This document shows positions 40,401-48,469 of a DNA stretch of 64,000 bases, in pieces. This stretch comes from Flaccisagitta enflata. Lineage: Eukaryota > Chaetognatha > Sagittoidea > Aphragmophora. The notes beneath the pieces were generated by a model. It ran no database searches, was not told where the DNA came from, and was given only the letters and a program-made list of their open reading frames with translations. The DNA lies in the NCBI GenBank assembly GCA_965153355.1, contig OZ231127.1, positions 95,914,001-95,978,000 on the forward strand, read 5' to 3'. Within the stretch, counting starts at the first letter, position 1. The number at the start of each line of letters is the position of its first letter. The translations under genes were made by a program, and so were the position numbers.

Positions 40401-43400
40401 AACGGCATTGTCAAACGGCATTGTCAAATGGCGTTGTCAAATGGCGGTGTCAAATGGCGGTGTCAAATGGCGTTGCCAAATGGCGGTTTGACCAATTTGG
40501 CTGGTAAGCATGCTAAAATCTTTACAAATCAAATACTTATGTTGAGTCCTTCCATTTAGAGAATATATACCAAGTTTCAATCAAATTGGTTGGAAAATGC
40601 CAAAGTCATGCACATTTTCTTGTTTAGGCTGGTTGGCTGGTTGGTGTTAGGGCAGTTTTGCCGGTTAGCATGCTAAAATTTTTATACATCAAAGTCATAT
40701 ATTGAGTCCTTCCATTTTGGGACTACATACTAAATTTCAACCAAATTGGTTGAAAAATGCCAAAGTTATGCATGTTTTTCACTTTTAAGCTAGTAGGCTA
40801 GTTGGGCTGTAGGCTGGTTTGGCCAATTAGTATGCTAAAATCTTTACAATTCAAATACATAAGTTGAGTCCTTCCAGTTAGAGACTACCAAGTTGCAACT
40901 AAAATGTTTGAAAAATGCCGAAGTTATGCACGTTTTTCACTTTTGGGCTGGTAGGCAGGTTGGGTGGTAGGCCGGTTTGGCCAGTTAGCATGCTAAAATC
41001 TTTACAATTCAAATACATATGTTTAGTCCTTCCATTTAGAGACTACATACCAAGTTTCAACCAAATCGGGTGAAAAATACCAAAGTTATGCACATTACGT
41101 CCCATGAAGCGCCCCAAACTTCGACTATGGCTTTCACCAATCTTACCAGTTGAGGCTTGGTAAGAAAATATTCCATGCAAAATTTTGGGCCTCTCAGATA
41201 GCAGGAACCTTCGTTAGGGTGAGGTTGAAGTTTGCATTGAATTAGCATTGGAATCAGTATTTCTATTATGCAAATTTTGTCTCTGCTATAGATTTCTATG
41301 GAAACTTCATGGTCACCCTAACGAAGGTTCCCCCTATCCCAGAGGCCTGAAAATTTGCATGAGATATTATTTTACCAAGCCTCGTCTATGGTAAGATTGG
41401 TGAGACCCAATGTTTAACTTTGGGGCGTTTCAATTGACGTAATGCACATTCTTCACTTTTGGGCTGGTAGGCTGGTTGGGACGGTTAAGGTGTTCCGATC
41501 TTAACATACGCATAGGCTGCAAAGCGGCTTACCTTAGTACAACTTCCCTCCAAATATGAAGCAAATCAGTCAAGGCGTTCAAAAGTTAGCCCATTTTTAA
41601 AAGTGGTCACGACAACAACAACAACAACGACACCAACCCGCCTCAAATTATAATCCGCGTCAAAATGGAATTCCGTCGCGGACAAAAAAGAAATGAATGA
41701 ACAATCAAATTACCTATATCTATATCATAAATTAGTCCCTTGTGATCGCAAAGTACTTGAACTCCAATACCGTAATAATCTAAAACGCCAAAAAGAGAAG
41801 GTTCTTATTAATATATAGTGGTTGATCCTAAAGCCCTTTTAGCCGCATATCCACTTTTTCCATCTGTCCGTCCGTATGTTGGCCCCTTTTATGCTTTTTC
41901 AGGGTTTATGGGCTTTTGAAGCTCATTGCTCCTGCTCAAATGCCCTAGGGACCTTCTCTAGTACTGTCATTGCCCACCCAACATGACTGGGGTAGCTGTG
42001 TATCCGGCCTTGCTTATATCATTCCATGCCAAAATCATTGGTAAACAAAAGGTCATCTCAATTTTCTTACTTTTTCGACACCAATAATCTTGACTACCAC
42101 ATTTTGGCTTATTTTGAAGTTTGACACTTGTTCCATCTACATAGGCCGCCACATACGGAAGTCCAGTCTTTTTAAAGATTTCTTCCATTGATATCTTTAA
42201 ATCGCGCTTGTTTGGTGGTTTAATTAGTAGACTTCCCAAAGATATAATTGCTTTGATACCCTATAAGTAGCAATGAAATGTTGATTTTAAAATCAGCCAA
42301 TCTCTTAACGATTCAAAAGGCAATCAATTTGGGCTTCTTATAGTCCAGTCTGTTAATGCATGAAATTGAGTAGACTCGGCTTTTCTGGAACAAAGTTTGA
42401 AAAGTTGCAAAAAAATATTTCAAGTCATGTAGATCATGATTATGATAACTGCGGGTTAGGGATGTGAAAGCAATTGACCGCTCCCAATTTGGAGGATGGG
42501 ATAGCTACTAGTATCTGAACTACAAAATGGAAGCGGAAGCAGAAGCGGTGGAAGCGGCATAAAAATTGACCGCTTCCACATCCCTAGTGCGGGTCAAAAA
42601 AATAAGAGCGCCTATCTTAAAGATTTATTTAATTTTTTTTTATACCATGCCATCGCGCAACTGTGACTCAGAGCAATGAAATTTTATGAGCAAGAAAATA
42701 TGAGTTTTATACTTGTCCACATCAAATTCAGCTCTCTAGCTTTTTTAGAAGCAGAAATAGTCAATTTACTATTGGATGTGTTTTTCTCAAAAATGGTCTT
42801 CCTCCCAAAAAATGCAATTTTTTTATACAAAAGTGAATAAGCTATATCTCTGCTTCTTATAAAGCTAGAGAGCTGAAACTTATTGCGCATATATTCAAAA
42901 TAAAAAAAATTTTACCTCTTCAAATTCTATTGTCCTCACTCATGCAGTTAAGAAATGGCATAATTTTTAAAATTTTACATAAATTTTAAAGCTAGGTGCT
43001 TAAATTTTTTTTGATGTGCACCTATCATAATCATGATCTACATAGCTTTAAATACTAGTTTTCATACTTTGTTCCAGAAAAGCCAAGTCCTTTCTTTACC
43101 AACCTGGACTATTAAGCAATAGTTAGAACCACGATGGCAGATTTTTCATAAAATGACTCACCCTAATATAACTTTTGTGACAAGTACTAGTCCCATATCC
43201 AAAACGTTCTGACAGGCTGTTGAACGTCATATCTGGTTACAAAAAGATTTCTCCATTAGGAAAGATTTTGGAAAGATTTTGAGCAAAGCATCTGATACAT
43301 CAATAGCGCCTTAAAAAAAGGGGCTAGATAATCTATACATACTTGTTGCTAGTCGCAAAACTGTGATGCCTAATATGACTTTTGCGGGTATTGGTTCTTG

Positions 43401-43742
43401 CATGTCAGTTTTAACTCCATCCAAATCCCCATTTCGATTACACGCCTGGAATAATGCTGTACGAAACGGCAATCAGATAAATACTTGTCCATTGAATAAA
43501 AACTTTGCAAAGCTTAAAATCATAATCAAATATGATGCAACTTGAAAAATAAACATATCAAATAAGCGCTTGTAAGCAACAAGAAATTTACCTTCAAAAG
43601 CCGATTGACTCATTCGGAAGGTTTTCACAAATCGCTCTTTCTCCCATCCACGTAGCGCCTTCTGTTCGATATAGGAAAGTGCAGAATCATTTGCTTGAGC
43701 AAAAATAGAGGACTGACGGAATGAAAATGTCTTTCCATTCAC
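37258..43742 (-). CDS. HARBI1-like PIF/Harbinger transposase, nine exons
   Basis: Exons in transcription order: 43742-43592, 43456-43343, 43232-43162, 42260-42071, 41779-41714, 39935-39846, 39621-39610, 38720-38584, 37431-37258. Phases agree throughout and give about 334 residues, near the size of human HARBI1. Visible family features are KERFVKTFRMSQSAFE, IPAKVILGITVLRLAT, the helix-turn-helix SLSERFGYGTSTCHKSY, first Asp in YVDGTSV, YYGIGVQVLCDHKGLIYDID, RPAGRHDAYIYQ, second Asp in VGDSAYP, catalytic Glu in AAVEKCIGRLK, and CCAILHNFLE. These form a DDE/RNase H-fold nuclease. The first exon lacks a convincing ATG (GTG at 43742), so a 5' exon may be missing. Introns hold foldback elements, which is odd for an active transposon and hints at a host gene. 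Confidence 0.85.
37480..37655 (-). repeat. F2 element in transposase intron 8
   Basis: GATACACGGCTACCCC, internal CGTGCGGGTGGG box, AACCAACTAACCAACC tract and GGACTAAGTGGGGTGTACAG with a partial GTCGCG hairpin. Confidence 0.75.
37793..37998 (-). repeat. F2-related element with 'GGGTCACAATATCGTTATGG' start
   Basis: A third F2 subgroup: GGGTCACAATATCGTTATGG, GTGGGCAGGGGC, a CACACAAAAAGTACCC segment, then GACGGACAGACAAAGCC and GCAACTAAAAAG. Relatives are at 38800-38960, 43770-43970 and 56895-57020. Confidence 0.78.
38192..38421. mobile_element. 230-bp foldback element in transposase intron 8
   Basis: Arms of about 107 bp begin CTATCTTCGC and end with the inverse GCGAAGATAG. The centre pairs GGTCCCATTTTAAAG with its complement. 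It shares CCCCAGATTGG with the 19071-19295 element. Confidence 0.88.
38584..38720 (-). CDS. Transposase exon 8 (catalytic Glu)
   Basis: Acceptor ttcttatag, donor AAA|GTAAGT. YPIAPTLIKPFVERHNEQLC, then FNRRLSRGRAAVEKCIGRLK; the Glu of VEKCIGRLK is the third DDE residue. Phase 1 in, phase 0 out. Confidence 0.88.
38800..38960 (-). repeat. F2-related element in transposase intron 7
   Basis: GGGTCACAATATCACCCC start, C-run, TTTTCCCACTTTTCGACTTG, GACGGACCAACAGACG tract and TTATAGAGTTGTAG end. Confidence 0.72.
38981..39573. mobile_element. 593-bp foldback element in transposase intron 7
   Basis: TAACAGTGGC at the left pairs with GCCACCGTTA at the right, followed by A-rich/T-rich arms and CCGGATGCT against the inverse AGCGTCCGG. 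The loop is AT-rich and empty. Confidence 0.7.
39610..39621 (-). CDS. Transposase 12-nt microexon (second catalytic Asp)
   Basis: Between acceptor ccctacatag and donor G|GTATGC lie only 12 bases. Joined in phase they yield V-G-D-S and complete the GDSAYP motif, which the flanking exons lack. Without it the second catalytic Asp is missing. Support is motif and phase fit, not length. Confidence 0.7.
39846..39935 (-). CDS. Transposase exon 6
   Basis: Acceptor ttgtttcag. GRPAGRHDAYIYQNGCLRER corresponds to WPGSxHDxxIF of the family. I chose the donor GTTG|GTTGAG because its phase fits the microexon that follows; GAG|GTTGGT four bases earlier is an alternative. Confidence 0.8.
40110..40490. repeat. 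13-bp minisatellite GTCAAACGGCATT in transposase intron 5
   Basis: About 28 units of GTCAAACGGCATT and close variants (GGCGTT, GGCGGT). The unit is not a multiple of three, so overlapping frames are artefacts. Confidence 0.95.
40500..41480. repeat. About 160-bp tandem repeat interrupted by a TIR element
   Basis: Four units each contain AGCATGCTAAAATCTTTAC, TTGAGTCCTTCCATTTAGAG and AAATGCCAAAGTTATGCAC. The last is split by the element at 41097-41441. Confidence 0.85.
41097..41441. mobile_element. 345-bp foldback element with 9-bp duplication
   Basis: Ends ACGTCCCATGAAGCGCCCC and the inverse GGGGCGTTTCAATTGACGTA. ATGCACATT lies immediately on both sides (41088-41096 and 41442-41450). It interrupts a tandem repeat, which confirms the boundaries. 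Confidence 0.85.
41714..41779 (-). CDS. Transposase exon 5
   Basis: Acceptor ggcgttttag, donor ATAG|GTAATT. YYGIGVQVLCDHKGLIYDID corresponds to the NVQxVCDxxxxxxD strand of the RNase H-like fold. 66 nt, phase 1 to 1. Confidence 0.87.
41850..42020 (+). repeat. F2-related fragment in transposase intron 4
   Basis: GTCCGTCCGTATGTTGG, GCTCCTGCTCAAATGCCC and GGGGTAGCTGTGTATCCGGC are F2 words. The end hairpin is not clear. Lies between transposase exons 5 and 4. Confidence 0.6.
42071..42260 (-). CDS. Transposase exon 4 (first catalytic Asp)
   Basis: Acceptor acttatag, donor AAAA|GTAAGA. FKKTGLPYVAAYVDGTSVKL matches the FPxVxGxxDGT motif, whose Asp is the first of the DDE triad. It ends KCGSQDYWCRK. 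Confidence 0.88.
42343..43109. mobile_element. 767-bp foldback element in transposase intron 3
   Basis: Ends GTCCAG and CTGGAC with TA flanks. Arms contain GGCTTTTCTGGAACAAAGT and its inverse, and TAGATCATGATTATGATAA and its inverse. The GAAGCGGAAGC tract lies in the left arm. Confidence 0.82.
43162..43232 (-). CDS. Transposase exon 3 (HTH)
   Basis: MTFNSLSERFGYGTSTCHKS is the characteristic HTH of the family. Acceptor gtaaccag, donor AGG|GTGAGT, 71 nt. Confidence 0.85.
43343..43456 (-). CDS. Transposase exon 2
   Basis: Acceptor tttcgtacag, donor ACAA|GTATGT. Reads LFQACNRNGDLDGVKTD, then MQEPIPAKVILGITVLRLAT, the segment before the DNA-binding HTH. Phase 1 to phase 1. Confidence 0.85.
43592..43742 (-). 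CDS. Transposase exon 1 (start uncertain)
   Basis: ALSYIEQKALRGWEKERFVK and TFRMSQSAFE, the N-terminal helical region; donor GAAG|GTAAAT. No in-frame ATG. The 5' side meets an F2 element within 30 bp. Confidence 0.75.
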
Positions 43743-43769
43743 AAAAGACAGTAATCAAAAAGACAAGTG

Positions 43770-43970
43770 ATGCGGGTCACAATATTGTTGCAGATGGGTG
43801 GGCAGGGGCACCCGACCCCCATCTGCACCCCAACCCCCTTACACAAACATACACAAAAAGTATCTAAAATGCTTGCTCTTCCACTTTTTAACTTGATGAC
43901 CCCGGACCAACCAATTGATGGACAGACAGACAAAGCCTCTCATAGAATTGCGTGTCCGCAACTTAAAAAG
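43770..43970 (-). repeat. F2-related element upstream of the transposase
   Basis: GGGTCACAATATTGTTGCAG, GTGGGCAGGGGCACC, ACACAAAAAGTATC and GACAGACAGACAAAGCC, ending GCGTGTCCGCAACTTAAAAA. It lies between the transposase and the coiled-coil gene. Confidence 0.8.
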
Positions 43971-44181
43971 ATCCAAAAATTACCTCAAACCATTTCCTTT
44001 CCAGTCTACGATCAAGTTTCCAAAATCTTCTCACAGAATTACGCCTCCCCGCAAGGAAGAAGAGGAGCAGTAGAGCTATTGGAACCATCATCGATACTGA
44101 AAAGATTACCATTTAACATACCACAACCACACGACCACAATGATTTACAATTCAGGAGCTTTATACTTATTACTAATTGGA

Positions 44182-45357
44182 TCACAGAAATTTATCCGCA
44201 AGGTCGTTGTATCTTGCCAAATCACTTTCCGATATATTGTTATCATGCATCATCTTTATGAATTCCATTCTCAGCTTGAATTTCTCATTGACTAATCTGT
44301 CAGTCTCATTTTGAGCTGAAATTCTTGCAGTCTCAGCTTCGAGTTTCCTTATCTCAAGTTTTTTTGCTTCTAACGTCAGCACACAATTACAATCACTGCC
44401 TGAAGTGGTGGCAGATGAAGTCGGGTTGAATGAAGGAGACGGGGAAAAGCCCAGCAGAGGCGACAAACTCAACGGAAGAGATGAACCCGGCGGAACAGAT
44501 GAACCCGGCGGAACAGATGAACCCGGCGGAAGAGATGAACCCGGCGGAGGAGATGAACCCGGCGGAACAGATGAACCCGGCGGAACAGATGAACCCGGCG
44601 GAACAGATGAACCTGGTGGAAGAGATGAACCCGGTGGAAGAGATGAAGCCGGTGGAAGAGATGAAGCCGGTGGAAGAGATGAAGCCGGTGGAAGAGATGA
44701 AGCCGGTGGAAGAGATGAAGCCGGTGGAAGAGATGAAGCCGGTGGAAGAGATGAACTCGGTGGAAGAGATGAACCCGGTGGAAGAGATGAACCCGGCGGA
44801 AGAGATGAACCCGGCGGAAGAGATGAACCCGGCGGAAGAGATGAACCCGGCGGAACAGATGAACCCGGTGGAACAGATGAATCCGGCGGAACAGATGAAC
44901 CCGGCGGAACAGATGAACCCGGCGGAACAGATGAACCCGACTGAGGAGGGGAACTTGGCAGAGAAGGTGAATTTGGCGGAGGAGGTGAATTTGGCGGAGG
45001 AGGCGAATTTGGCGGAGGAGGTGAATTTTGCGAAAGAGTCAAACCCGGCGGAAGTGTCACACCCGGCGGAAGAGTCACACCTGGCGGAAGAGTCACACCT
45101 GGCGGAAGAGTCACACCTGGCGGAAGAGTCACACCTGGCGGAAGAGTCACACCTGGCGGAAGAGTCACACCTGGCGGAAGAGTCAAACCCGGTGAAAGAG
45201 TCGATCCTGGCGGAAGAGTCGTACCCGGCGGAAGAGTCAAACCTAACGGAAGAGTCGACGCTGGCAAAATTAGTCTCACAGTTAGTTTGTAAATGTGACT
45301 CATGAAAAATGACCACTGGATGCCAGTAATAGCATTAGTCAATGCAAAAATAAACAA
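44182..45357 (-). CDS. Pro-rich 6-residue-repeat protein with C-terminal coiled coil
   Basis: One open frame of 391 codons (ATG at 45357) ends at 44182. After about 35 residues come nearly 50 six-residue repeats (LPPGVT, then LPPGSS types) encoded by an 18-bp minisatellite. A non-repetitive C-terminus follows: LTLEAKKLEIRKLEAETARI, then NEKFKLRMEFIKMMHDN, a predicted coiled coil. Such helical tails are common in the Myb-like partners of Harbinger transposases, so this could be the 3' part of the SANT-like gene upstream instead of a separate gene. The first 30 residues may be intron, since several AG acceptors occur there. The repeat frame is also open on the other strand, but the coiled coil favours the - strand. 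Confidence 0.55.
   Translation of the reverse strand: MFIFALTNAITGIQWSFFMSHIYKLTVRLILPASTLPLGLTLPPGTTLPPGSTLSPGLTLPPGVTLPPGVTLPPGVTLPPGVTLPPGVTLPPGVTLPPGVTLPPGLTLSQNSPPPPNSPPPPNSPPPPNSPSLPSSPPQSGSSVPPGSSVPPGSSVPPDSSVPPGSSVPPGSSLPPGSSLPPGSSLPPGSSLPPGSSLPPSSSLPPASSLPPASSLPPASSLPPASSLPPASSLPPASSLPPGSSLPPGSSVPPGSSVPPGSSVPPGSSPPPGSSLPPGSSVPPGSSVPPGSSLPLSLSPLLGFSPSPSFNPTSSATTSGSDCNCVLTLEAKKLEIRKLEAETARISAQNETDRLVNEKFKLRMEFIKMMHDNNISESDLARYNDLADKFL
44455..45260. repeat. 18-bp minisatellite inside the coding frame
   Basis: Two types: GGAAGAGATGAACCCGGC-like (44470-44940) and GGAAGAGTCACACCTGGC-like (45040-45260), with a GGAGGAGGTGAATTTGGC block between. Eighteen bp preserves the reading frame. Confidence 0.95.
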
Positions 45358-48256
45358 ATATTTCCTTTACCCGACTTCAGATTTTTTTTACAAAAGCTGC
45401 TCAATTTATATCCTTTTTATACCAAATCAAAAAAAGCTTCAAAATTACCTTCCCCGACAGGAGACAATTTTTGAAGCTTTCTTATTGAACGCAACTCAAG
45501 AAGATACACGACAAGACAATTCAAAAAAAGAAAAAAATTCAAAATTGTTTTAGTGATAACAAAACTTGATAATGATAATAATAAAGGATGATGATGACAA
45601 CAATGAATGATAATAACAACAAAAATGTAAAAAAAAAATTTTCAAAAAAAATTTCGAAAATTTTTTCCAGTAAAATATTACTACAAAAATAATAGGCAAA
45701 GGGTAGTAAAAGTTAATGAATTTTTCTGAAAATTGGTACACAAGCTCCCATTGACATAAAAATAACACTGGTAAAGTTTCATGAACTTATGAGGCCTGGT
45801 TCAGAAGATATGAAAGGGTTTTAAACAAACAAACAGACAGACTACGTATTACTGCTACTTCATAGTCACCGACTTAGAATGACTTAGAATGACTTAGAAT
45901 GACCTAAAATGACTAAGAATAACTAGGAGTAATAAAAAAAATAAAGTTTGACGGACAGACCGACGGACCAACGGACAAAGCAAGTTGTAGAATCGCGTGC
46001 AGGCGACTTAAAAAAAATCAATATTGTTTAAACGATGACAAAACTTGATATAGATAACAATAGTGGGTGATGATGATAACAATGAATGATAATGACAACA
46101 AAAATCTTTTTAAAGAATTGAAAAAAAAAATTCAAAAAATTTCAGAAAAAATTCAGAAAATTTAAAAAAACATAATTAAAAAAAGCTGAAAAACTAAAGG
46201 CCACATCATGGTTACTAAAGTGAAAATAAACGCGGCTACTCGATCAGACCCGGCTACTTGATCAGACCCGGCTACTCGATCAGACCCCACTACTCAATCA
46301 GACCCCGCTACGCGATCAGACCCCGCTACGCAATCAGACCTGGCTACTCGATCAGACCCGGCTACTCGATCAGACCCGGCTACTCGATCAGACCCGGCTA
46401 CTCGATCAGACCCGGCTACTCGATCAGACCTGGAAGCACAACAATGAAAAATGATAACTACGAAAACGAATAAAATTTTTTTTTTTCAAAAAAAAATAAT
46501 AAAATTCAAAAAAAAAATTCTTTTTTTCAAAAAAAAAATTTAAAAAAAAAATTTTTTTTGAAAATTTTTTTTTCAGAAAAGATTTTTCAAAAAAAATTCT
46601 TTCTAAAAAAATTCTTTCTAAAGAAAAAAAATTCTTTAAAAAAAAAAAATTTCAAAAAAAAAACAAAAAAAAATCTTTTCAAAAAAAGGAAATAATGTTA
46701 CTAAACTAAATATATCATAAATACCCTTATATCTTCTTAACCAATACTCAGAATTTACTAAAATCTTGCAGGGGAGCTTTAATTGATGCAATGAACCTTC
46801 ACAACAAGTTTGAACAACATTGGTGAACCTTTACTACCCTTCCCCTATGTAAATTGCACAAGTCTAGGAATAAATATTTCTAGCAAAATACCCTAATATC
46901 TTCTAAACCAATACTCAGAATTATGTGAAATCTTGCAGGGGAGCTTTAATTGATGCAATGACCCTTCACAGCAAGTTTGAACAACATTGGTGAACCTTTG
47001 CTACCCTTCCCTTATGTAAATTGCACAAGTCCAGGAATTAATATTACTACAAAAATAATAGGCAAAGGGTATCAAATATTTATGAATGTTGTTGAAAGTT
47101 GGTACACAGGTTAGTAATGCCCTAAAAATAAGACTGACCAAGTTTCATCAACATCTGAGTACTGGTTCTCAAGTTTTCGAGGGTTGACACAAACAAACGA
47201 CAACGACTCACTACACAAAAGGAATTTTCAAGGCTATGTTATAGACCACATCGAGAAATAACTTGATGTGGCAAAAGAAAAAAAATAAAAAAAAAGAAAT
47301 ATTTCAAAACAATTTCAAAAAAATCCCCCCCCAAAATTTTTTTTAGACAAAAAAATTACAAATAATGCAAAATTCCAAAACGAAAATTTCCATAAAAATT
47401 TCAAATGTTCATGAAAGTCATGACATTAATTGAAAAGTAAAGTTTTAGTAACATATATTATTACATAAATAAGCTAATATTTCCTAAATTAGGCTTCAGA
47501 TTTAATTCGTATTTTGCAGGGGCTGTTCAATTGATATCCTTTACCTACACACCAAATAAAAAAAAAATACCTTTACTACCCTTTGCCTATGTGACATGTG
47601 CAACAATTCATCCTATATAAAACTCATACAATTAATCAAAAGGTAACAGAAATTGAAAAAAATCCGGAACTAATATAGACATTTATAAAGTGTAAATCGC
47701 CTAAGTCCTAATTACTACATCAATAAGCTAATATCTCATACACCAGACCTCAGATTTAATTCAAATTTTGCAGGGGTAGTTTATTTAGTACCCTTTACTT
47801 GTATACCAAATTTTAAAAAAAATTCACATAGTTTTTCTACACCCCACCTATGTAAATTGCCTTAGTCCAGTAAAATATCACCACAAAAATAATAGGCAAA
47901 GGGTAGTAAAAGTTTACGAATTTTTCTGAAAATTAGTACACAAGCTCCCATTGAAATAAAAATAACACTGGTAAAGTTTCATGAACTTCTGAGGCCTGGT
48001 TCAGAAGATGTGAGAGGGTTTTAACCAGAGGAATAAACAGACAAACTACTACTTCATAGTCACCGACGGAAACTGTTTGTCGGGGACAAAAATAATAGGC
48101 TAAGGGTAGTAAAATTTTATTATTTTTTTTTGAAAATTGGTAAACAGTCATTCATTGATCTAAAAATAGTGCTGGTTAAGTTCTAGGAATTTCTGAACTA
48201 CGGTTCAGACGACATACAAAGGTTCTAGACAGACCAACTATGTGATCAGGTCCATC
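45358..48256. repeat. AT-rich repeat modules (family F3) between the coiled-coil and SANT-like genes
   Basis: Recurrent modules include ATAATAGGCAAAGGGTAGTA, ATTGGTACACAAGCTCCCAT, TAAAGTTTCATGAACTTCTG and a CCGACGGAAACTG...TTGTCGG hairpin. Related copies are at 51400-51560 and 52300-52905. 45860-46012 is a short F2-type element. 46245-46435 is an 18-bp minisatellite (GGCTACTCGATCAGACCC). 46480-46690 is an A/T homopolymer-rich tract. No gene. Confidence 0.75.
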
Positions 48257-48469
48257 TCAGAGTCCCATAGATCTTATTGCTTTAAGAAAACATATTTCAT
48301 AAACTGTAATGACCAATGAATGAGGTACGATTTCAAGAGAGCTTAGGGCACCTGTTGACGAAGAGGTCCCAGGTGAAAGGGAGGCAGAGACAGAGGCAGT
48401 TTTGAGCTCCACATACTTTAACATAGCATTAAGGACCTGAAGAAACAATGCCATGCTTTCTATCATTGC
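48257..48469 (-). CDS. SANT-like gene last exon (provisional)
   Basis: Acceptor tgccatgcag. AMIESMALFLQVLNAMLKYV opens it; the frame runs to a stop at 48257. GT sites inside could instead splice on to the coiled-coil exon at 44-45 kb. Confidence 0.5.
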   Translation of the reverse strand, partial: AMIESMALFLQVLNAMLKYVELKTASVSASLSPGTSSSTGALSSLEIVPHSLVITVYEICFLKAIRSMGL

